Shown here piece by piece: positions 31,055-36,466 of a DNA stretch of 36,466 nt. Location of the stretch: the NCBI GenBank assembly GCA_964457405.1, contig CAYWEP010000004.1, forward strand, positions 1-36,466. Reading direction: 5' to 3'. Each line of letters starts with the position of its first letter. Positions within the stretch are counted from its first letter, which is position 1. This stretch comes from CAYWEP01 sp964457405 (GTDB lineage: Bacteria; Patescibacteriota; Microgenomatia; Levybacterales; UBA12049). A program made the translations under genes and the position numbers. Under the pieces are notes generated by a model. The model saw nothing but the letters and a program-made list of their open reading frames with translations. It was not told the DNA's origin and searched no databases.

Positions 31055-32125
31055 ATGAAGATAGTAGTACTCGGCTCAGTTGCGCTTCCTGTCCCGCCAT
31101 CAGGGCAAGGGGGAACTGAATGGATTGCTTACCAACAGGTAGTCGGCCTCTCCAAAAAAGGCCATGAAGTTTTGCTTTTTGCAGCCAAAGGCACCAAACA
31201 AAACTTTGCCAACAGTAACGTGAAGGTAATAGAAGTAGGAGAGGGGAATTTGGTTGCCGGTTCGGCAAGAGAAGCGCAGTTTGATCCGAGTCGGGTTGAA
31301 TCCTCTCGAAAACTTCGTATGGAGATAGCCTATCTCTCCCAAGCTGCCACACGCTTGATCGAGCACAAAGACGAGTATGATGTGATTTTGAATAATATGC
31401 GCGGCGAAGCGCTTTTTCTCCCAGTTGCCAAACTTCTCAACAAGCCCTTTGTAAATGTCATGCATCTTAACTTATTTAAAGAGTTAGCAGATTTATTTTG
31501 TGAATACAAAACGCATGTTATTACGATCAGCAATGCGCAAAGAAAGGATTTTACTAATCTTGACTATCTAGCCACGGTTTATAACGGCGTTGATATAGAA
31601 AAGTATTCGTTTAATCCAGTTCCAAAAGACTATGTTTTGATGATGGGATCAATAGCCCGGCACAAAAATCAAAAAGCCGCGATTGAAGTCGCAAAAAAAG
31701 CAGGGATGAAGCTTGTGCTGTCCGGTAAAATCGGTCAGCCTGATTATTTTGCCGAGATCAAACCATTGATGGACGAGGCAGGCGTGACGTATATCGGCGA
31801 GATTAGTTTTGAAGAAAAGCTGAAGTTGTATCAGCAAGCAAAAGCGTTTATATTTCCCATCGCCTGGGATGAGCCGTTTGGTCTCGTGATGATTGAGGCG
31901 ATGAGCTGCGGAACGCCGGTTGTCGCGTTTAACAAAGGCGCAGTTCCTGAGGTAGTAATTGATAATAATACAGGGTTTGTAGTAGAAGATATCGATCAAA
32001 TGGTAGAAAAACTACACAATATAGATACTATATCTCGAGAGACGTGTCGAAAGCATGTTGCGGAGAAGTTTACGATAGGGAAGATGATCGATGATTACGA
32101 AAAAGCGCTCCAAAAAATCGGCTAA
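31055..32125 (+). CDS. GT4-family glycosyltransferase, first of a tandem pair
   Basis: A 356-residue GT-B enzyme. N-terminal lobe MKIVVLGSVALPVPPSGQGG then TEWIAYQ; linker YNGVDIEKYSF; C-terminal lobe MMGSIARHKNQKAAIEVAKK; donor motif WDEPFGLVMIEAMSCGTPVV with the E-x7-E pair. I start it at ATG 31055, since 27 upstream codons are repeat-derived and match nothing. It is a clear paralogue of the following gene (shared PVPP-GGTE opening, NxQRKDxxxLxYxATVYNGxD and a KMID-YEK ending), so the two arose by tandem duplication. Probably cytoplasmic, acting on a surface-glycan precursor. Confidence 0.92.
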   Translation: MKIVVLGSVALPVPPSGQGGTEWIAYQQVVGLSKKGHEVLLFAAKGTKQNFANSNVKVIEVGEGNLVAGSAREAQFDPSRVESSRKLRMEIAYLSQAATRLIEHKDEYDVILNNMRGEALFLPVAKLLNKPFVNVMHLNLFKELADLFCEYKTHVITISNAQRKDFTNLDYLATVYNGVDIEKYSFNPVPKDYVLMMGSIARHKNQKAAIEVAKKAGMKLVLSGKIGQPDYFAEIKPLMDEAGVTYIGEISFEEKLKLYQQAKAFIFPIAWDEPFGLVMIEAMSCGTPVVAFNKGAVPEVVIDNNTGFVVEDIDQMVEKLHNIDTISRETCRKHVAEKFTIGKMIDDYEKALQKIG

Positions 32126-32130
32126 GCTTA

Positions 32131-32139
32131 TGCTATAGT
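32131..32139 (+). promoter_or_regulatory. Extended -10 promoter, leaderless
   Basis: TGCTATAGT, with TATAGT at 32134-32139, ends 6 bases before ATG 32146, so transcription should start at the A of the start codon. It overlaps the end of the gap after the previous gene's stop (32123-32125). Confidence 0.55.
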
Positions 32140-32145
32140 GGAACT

Positions 32146-33237
32146 ATGAAGATTGCACAGCTTGCGCCGCCGTGGCTGCCTGTCCCGCCAAGAGGGTATG
32201 GTGGGACCGAAGTGATTGTTCACTCTCTAACTGAAGAATTGGTCAAAAGGGGGCATGATGTGACGCTCTTTGCATCAGGCGACTCGAAGACTGCTGCAAA
32301 ACTCTTTTCCGTCTTTAAGCAAGCTTTGGGCAACAGCGGTACGATCAAAGGCGATGCGCTTCACCCGCTCCTTCACTACATCGAGTGCTTTCAGCGAGCG
32401 CAGGAATTTGACATTATCCATACCCATGCCCAGTATTATGCAATGTTTCTTTCGCATTTGGTTAAAACACCCGTTGTGCATACTATCCATGGCTCCTACA
32501 ACAAAGAGTATACGACTGAGGAGAAAATACACACCCTTAAGCGATTTAAGAACCACAATTTTATCTCAATCAGCAATAACCAGCGCAAGGATTTGGCAGA
32601 GCTTAATTATATCGCAACTGTTTATAATGGCATAGATATGGCAGAGTTTCCTTTTGCGCCTAACAAAGGGAAGTATCTGTTGTGGTTTGGTCGGATAACT
32701 GACAAAAAAGGTCCAGTCGATGCGATTGAAGCTGCCTACCGGCTGAACATGCCTTTGCGGATTTTTGGCGCTATCGATGATACAGAAAAAGAATATTTTG
32801 AGACAACGGTAAAGCCTCTCATTGATAACAAACTTGTTACGTATCAGGGTGAAATTGATGCCTCAAAGAAAGCTGCCATATACGAAGGAGCGTATTGCAC
32901 GTTGTACCCGATTCATTGGGAAGAGCCATTCGGCCTTGTCATGGCAGAGTCTATGGCCTGTGGTACGCCGGTTGTTGCTTATAATAGAGGAAGCGTTGCA
33001 GAGCTTGTCAAAGATGGTGTGACAGGCTTTGTTGTCAATGAAAATGCAAATGTTCGTGAAGGATTAGATGCATGGGTTACCAAGGAAACAAGTATTGATG
33101 GTTTGATTGCTGCGGTAAAACAGATTGGGGACATAGATCGAAAAGTTTGTCGGGAACATATTGAGCAAAATTTCACTGTTGAGAAAATGATCGATGGTTA
33201 CGAAAAGGTCTATCAAGGAGTAGTAGGGAAAAAATAG
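32146..33237 (+). CDS. GT4-family glycosyltransferase, second of a tandem pair
   Basis: A 363-residue GT-B enzyme. N-terminal lobe APPWLPVPPRGYGGTEVIVH; linker YNGIDMAEFPF; C-terminal lobe LWFGRITDKKGPVDAIEAAY; donor motif HWEEPFGLVMAESMACGTPV with the E-x7-E pair; ending NFTVEKMIDGYEKVYQ. It is about as long as its upstream paralogue, which ends only 20 bases before, yet it has its own promoter. It converges with the Fic-like gene with only two bases between stop codons. Sugar specificity unknown. Confidence 0.92.
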   Translation: MKIAQLAPPWLPVPPRGYGGTEVIVHSLTEELVKRGHDVTLFASGDSKTAAKLFSVFKQALGNSGTIKGDALHPLLHYIECFQRAQEFDIIHTHAQYYAMFLSHLVKTPVVHTIHGSYNKEYTTEEKIHTLKRFKNHNFISISNNQRKDLAELNYIATVYNGIDMAEFPFAPNKGKYLLWFGRITDKKGPVDAIEAAYRLNMPLRIFGAIDDTEKEYFETTVKPLIDNKLVTYQGEIDASKKAAIYEGAYCTLYPIHWEEPFGLVMAESMACGTPVVAYNRGSVAELVKDGVTGFVVNENANVREGLDAWVTKETSIDGLIAAVKQIGDIDRKVCREHIEQNFTVEKMIDGYEKVYQGVVGKK

Positions 33238-33239
33238 TC

Positions 33240-34208
33240 CTAGACCTTCGTGTAGTAGACAGAACGCCCTTTGCCGTGGACGAACAATAGATCAATTGAT
33301 GCAAGTTTGGCTAGTTCCCGAGAGGCAGTTATTTGGGAGATAGCAAACATTTTTTGCACTTTCTTATTAGTGATTCGTGAGCCTGGTTGATCAAGAACTG
33401 AAAGAATTGCTTGTTGTCTCTCGGTCAACTCAAAAGCCTTTGCGGATAAATAGCCATCAGCTGCTTGCTCGTTTATCTTCTGCTTCACTTTCTCAAGCTG
33501 GAGGATAACGCCATTTGCCACGTATTCAAGCCAGGGTGTAAGATTGCCATCTTGTGTTACTCTACTCATAACCTCTTCATACGTTTTCATATCACGACGG
33601 AAGTATTCTTCAAGGACGAGCATTCCTCGCATATCAAAGCCCTGTTTGTAGAGGAAGATATAGGCAAGAAGCCTCGCAACCTCAGCGCTCCCTTTCGTAA
33701 ATGGCGCGAGATGCATAAGCTCGATAAGGGCAATTGATGCTTGCAGGACTGGGTGGTCCGTGCTTGTTTGTAGATAGTCTAGGACTTCTTTAATTGATGC
33801 TTCTGTTTTTATTTCTCCTTTGGCAAGGAGTTCATGCAGATAAAGCACAGTTTTTGACGTTAATGGTTTTTTTGACCCTGACCAATCTCGATAAATGTAG
33901 TCAAAAGCATAGCGGTAGCGAAGCACATCCTTTTGTGTTGGTGTCAGTTTTTTCTTCGTATAAATAGTCAGAATTTCAATGATTTCCCGCTTATTCAGTG
34001 AAATATTGGCAAGATTCAGAGACCAGTAGATCTTATCGATCAGCCCTTCCCAGCGAAAGCGTAGCTCAAGTTTTGGCCGTAGAGGAGTTAAGAGAATTTG
34101 TTGACGAAGAAGATTAATTTCTTCAAGGGAGGAGATGAGGCTTCCGGACAAATGGTAGGAAAGAGAAAGCATAAGATCAGCATAAATGTATCGTAATTTT
34201 ATCATCAT
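33240..34208 (-). CDS. Fic-fold protein with destroyed catalytic motif and C-terminal winged helix
   Basis: A 322-residue protein with the layout of Fic (Fido) proteins: a Fic_N-like start (SGSLISSLEEINLLRQQI), a helical core, LTPWLEYVANGVILQL typical of the region after the Fic motif, and a winged-helix C-terminus (LTERQQAILSVLDQPGSRIT; HGKGRSVYYTKV). The canonical HPFxxGNGRxxR is here APFTKGSAEVAR (residues 168-179): the catalytic His, the acidic residue, the Asn and the phosphate-binding Arg are all replaced, so AMP transfer is very unlikely. It may work as a DNA-binding regulator. It is divergent from the HTH surface-protein gene at 34396 and could regulate it. Confidence 0.8.
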   Translation of the reverse strand: MMIKLRYIYADLMLSLSYHLSGSLISSLEEINLLRQQILLTPLRPKLELRFRWEGLIDKIYWSLNLANISLNKREIIEILTIYTKKKLTPTQKDVLRYRYAFDYIYRDWSGSKKPLTSKTVLYLHELLAKGEIKTEASIKEVLDYLQTSTDHPVLQASIALIELMHLAPFTKGSAEVARLLAYIFLYKQGFDMRGMLVLEEYFRRDMKTYEEVMSRVTQDGNLTPWLEYVANGVILQLEKVKQKINEQAADGYLSAKAFELTERQQAILSVLDQPGSRITNKKVQKMFAISQITASRELAKLASIDLLFVHGKGRSVYYTKV

Positions 34209-34338
34209 GTCAAGTAGATTGTTATATCAGTCAAAAATATTAAAACAGATATAATTATGATAAGATTATTTTTTGTGAAAATTCGTGCTTGACAAGCTTC
34301 GCTGTTTATGATGTGATTAAGATAAGATATGAAAAGTA

Positions 34339-34372
34339 TTACCTAGGTATTGATTAACCACTGCATAGGTAA
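34339..34372. promoter_or_regulatory. Inverted repeat upstream of the HTH surface-protein gene, candidate operator
   Basis: Perfect 7-bp arms TTACCTA (34339-34345) and TAGGTAA (34366-34372), about 24-57 bases before the ATG, in the divergent region 34209-34395. A TTGACA (34289-34294) lies upstream but lacks a well-spaced -10. The site could bind the Fic-like winged-helix protein or the HTH domains of the downstream gene. Confidence 0.35.
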
Positions 34373-34395
34373 GCAAAGCTAAAGAGTCTGTCAGT

Positions 34396-36466
34396 ATGCC
34401 CGATCTGCCCAAAAACAAAAAATTAGTAGCCATCAGTCAAGCGGCTGAGGTCCTCGGTGTTTCAATAGACACCATTAGGCGATGGGATAAAGCAAAGGTC
34501 CTTCATTCTCAACGACCAAATGGCAAAACCCGCTACTTTTCAATTAATGAACTCGAAAAAATAAAGTTATCCAAACCCTTAACTATCTCAGAAGCAGCAG
34601 AGCGCCTCAATATATCCCAGTCAACACTCAGAAGGCTTGAAAAAAAAGGGCTCATCAAAACAGAGCGAGACAAAAACGGCGAACGGATGTATACCCACAG
34701 TGCGCTCGAGGATTTTATCAACTCTGAATACTTCCTAAGACAAAAAGAAGTACAAGAAAAAATTCTTGAACCTCTCGAGGAACCAGAGGAAGTTTTGGAC
34801 AATCGCAAACTTATTAGCAGACTTTCTACCTTTATGCTAGAAAACAAAAAACACATAGAAAACCTTATCACCTTTCGGCGCATGTTTTATGCTGCTGGCC
34901 TCTTCCTTTTTACCCTCTTTACTATTACTATTATTATTCTTACTATCTTTTTTCTCCTTTTCCCAGAGAATACAGCTAGGTTTTTAGGCTATACTAATAG
35001 GAGAGCCCCTCCGCACTCTCAAGCGAAAATATCCCTTGAAGGCAATCTGAAAAATACACAGGTTGCCTTGTCGGTTGCAAATGCGGAAAAAATAAAAGGG
35101 GAAGTCCTTGGCGCAAAATACACCAACGACCCCACGAATGCTAAAAAAAGCATCCTTGGTAGAGCACTTCGTCCCTTAAGTAGTATCTCACTTGGTATTG
35201 TCCAGCAAATAGATGAAGAGATCTATCGTAAAGCAGTACCTCCAAAAATAATTGAGGATGTCAATGACGTCCTGACTGTTGATGAGAAAGGTAATGTCGT
35301 TTCTTTATATAACCTTACATTTCCTGATAGCTCATACTTTGTCATCCCCGATAGCGAGCTTATAAAAAACCTTAATGCTGATTATATCCGCGGCCGCGTA
35401 CCAGGTGAAGGACCAGGTAATCTCGTCATTCTGGATGACCTGGGCAATCTCAGTATTGGCGGTATTATCACGAGTGCTTCAGTTTCTACGAAGTCACTTC
35501 GTACCGACGCAGTGACAAGCGAAAAAATTAAAGATGGAGAAATACAGACTGAAGATATTGCCAATGGCGCAGTAACGAAAGATAAGCTTGTTTCAGGTTT
35601 GACATTTGATCTTGCTGATGACTCGGTAACGACAAAGAAAATAAAAGACGGAGAGGTAAAAAATGCTGATGTAGCTGATGGGGCAGTTACCTCATCCAAA
35701 ATTGATGATAATACTATCACTGCGACTGATTTAGCTAGTACTCTGACCTTTGCTGATGGTGATTTTATCGACCTTGCTAGCATTCTTCATGACGATTCGG
35801 CATTACAGGGTTTCCGTCTACCCAATGTTTCCTCGGCTTCTCCAACAAGCCTGATATCAGGTGAGGGATTCTTAGCCTATGATGCATCTGGCAATCAAGT
35901 TATTGTTTACGATGGTTCTTCCTGGACACAGATTGGTTCTGCTGCCTGGACTGTTGCCAATGGAGCTATCTCTCCTAACCAGGCAACAGTACTTGATGTG
36001 TTGGTCGGCAGTAGTGCAACTGCATCTGCGAAGTTTGGCTTCATCAATGTCAACTCCGGTACTCCAACTGCCTCCATATCAGCCAACTCTGGTAACAATG
36101 CTGCCTTCCTCACAGGGTTAGGAGTCCTTGGGACAACTAATGCACAGACTCTCACTCTTGGTAACTCTACAACGGGAAACATTGTAATAGATTCAGGATC
36201 TTCACTTATTACTCTTTCTGATCCTGTAACCGCTGATTCCTCCTTTACTGCAACTGGTACATTAACAGCAAATGGTACCTTAGATGCCAATGGAGTAGTA
36301 ACTCTAGGAGATGGAGGAGATGCAGTAACAATTGACAGTAATGCCTTAATCCTCCAAACAACAGGTGCAGGATCAGATATCACCATAAATGCTGTTGATC
36401 AAATCATCCTCACTGACTTTACTACCTGTACAGCCTTGGAGACTGTTGCCAATGTGCTAACCTGTG
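34396..36466 (+). CDS. Giant surface protein with two cytoplasmic HTH domains, TM helix and tail-fibre exodomain (runs off the window)
   Basis: Open from ATG 34396 to the window end, 690 codons without a stop, so the 3' end is missing. Two MerR/excisionase-type helix-turn-helix units open it: VAISQAAEVLGVSIDTIRRW (about 11-50) and LTISEAAERLNISQSTLRRL (about 59-100). A charged linker precedes one membrane span (about 164-188). Outside comes a spacer, then fibre-like repeats of the form KIKDGEIxxxDIANGAVTxxKL (about 370-450), then Gly/Thr/Asn-rich beta units. The block WTVANGAISPNQATVLDVLV (about 517-536) matches WTLSSGGLFPKQASVLDVFI in the 3046-7665 protein, so the exodomains are homologous while the DNA-binding modules differ. 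An S74 domain may follow beyond the window. A 15-bp palindrome ACGAAGT-C-ACTTCGT lies in-frame at 35488-35502. Confidence 0.85.
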   Translation, partial: MPDLPKNKKLVAISQAAEVLGVSIDTIRRWDKAKVLHSQRPNGKTRYFSINELEKIKLSKPLTISEAAERLNISQSTLRRLEKKGLIKTERDKNGERMYTHSALEDFINSEYFLRQKEVQEKILEPLEEPEEVLDNRKLISRLSTFMLENKKHIENLITFRRMFYAAGLFLFTLFTITIIILTIFFLLFPENTARFLGYTNRRAPPHSQAKISLEGNLKNTQVALSVANAEKIKGEVLGAKYTNDPTNAKKSILGRALRPLSSISLGIVQQIDEEIYRKAVPPKIIEDVNDVLTVDEKGNVVSLYNLTFPDSSYFVIPDSELIKNLNADYIRGRVPGEGPGNLVILDDLGNLSIGGIITSASVSTKSLRTDAVTSEKIKDGEIQTEDIANGAVTKDKLVSGLTFDLADDSVTTKKIKDGEVKNADVADGAVTSSKIDDNTITATDLASTLTFADGDFIDLASILHDDSALQGFRLPNVSSASPTSLISGEGFLAYDASGNQVIVYDGSSWTQIGSAAWTVANGAISPNQATVLDVLVGSSATASAKFGFINVNSGTPTASISANSGNNAAFLTGLGVLGTTNAQTLTLGNSTTGNIVIDSGSSLITLSDPVTADSSFTATGTLTANGTLDANGVVTLGDGGDAVTIDSNALILQTTGAGSDITINAVDQIILTDFTTCTALETVANVLTC

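Overview
The window looks like chromosomal DNA from an uncultivated bacterium of the Candidate Phyla Radiation (Patescibacteria), most likely from the Microgenomates side. This is inferred from gene content and style, not from a marker-gene tree: compact AT-leaning genes, a split ComEC, a TPR-tailed O-antigen-ligase-like protein, PEGA/beta-propeller and sortase proteins, giant tail-fibre-like surface proteins, and genes peppered with short in-frame repeats. TGA is used as a stop (for example comEC-N ends in ATGA), so there is no sign of the recoded Gly-TGA code.

Layout. 1-3045: a small zinc-ribbon protein facing an O-antigen-ligase/TPR membrane protein. 3046-7665: a 1539-residue surface protein with two recombinase-type core-binding (SAM-like) domains at its cytoplasmic N-terminus, one membrane span, a long tail-fibre-like exodomain and an intramolecular-chaperone autoprotease (peptidase S74) domain. 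8341-10753: a three-gene minus-strand operon encoding a polytopic membrane protein, a secreted WxL-like beta protein and a DUF916-like membrane-anchored partner. 11149-16772: leuS, then comEA and comEC split into channel and metallo-hydrolase genes. 16835-18956: a response regulator and histidine kinase. 19178-22945: argS, an M16 peptidase and ndk. 23024-25267: a small membrane protein, a BtuF-like binding protein, a four-helix-bundle protein, tRNA-Arg(CCT) and tRNA-Pro(CGG). 25314-28631: sortase, a PEGA/beta-propeller protein and mreB. 28908-33237: a WecG/TagA-type and three GT4-type glycosyltransferases. 33240-34208: a Fic-fold protein whose catalytic motif is destroyed. 34396 to the window end: a second giant surface protein, cut by the window edge, with two MerR/excisionase-like HTH domains before its membrane span.

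How it fits together. Much of the window serves the cell surface: glycan synthesis and ligation, sortase, the WxL-like pair, MreB and two giant fibres. DNA uptake (ComEA, ComEC) and two essential tRNA synthetases make up most of the rest. The most striking point is that both giant surface proteins place a DNA-binding-type module inside the cell and a phage-tail-like module outside, joined by one helix.

Two kinds of short repeat run through the window. (1) Palindromic elements of about 30-100 bp sit in-frame in leuS, argS, comEA, mreB and the surface gene, and also between genes. (2) Arrays of about 36 bp, usually four degenerate 9-bp units, abut start and stop codons (ndk, mreB, sortase/PEGA) or lie in-frame in coding sequence, where some encode the signal peptides of secreted proteins. 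I see no CRISPR array, transposase, rRNA or prophage lysis/packaging genes.
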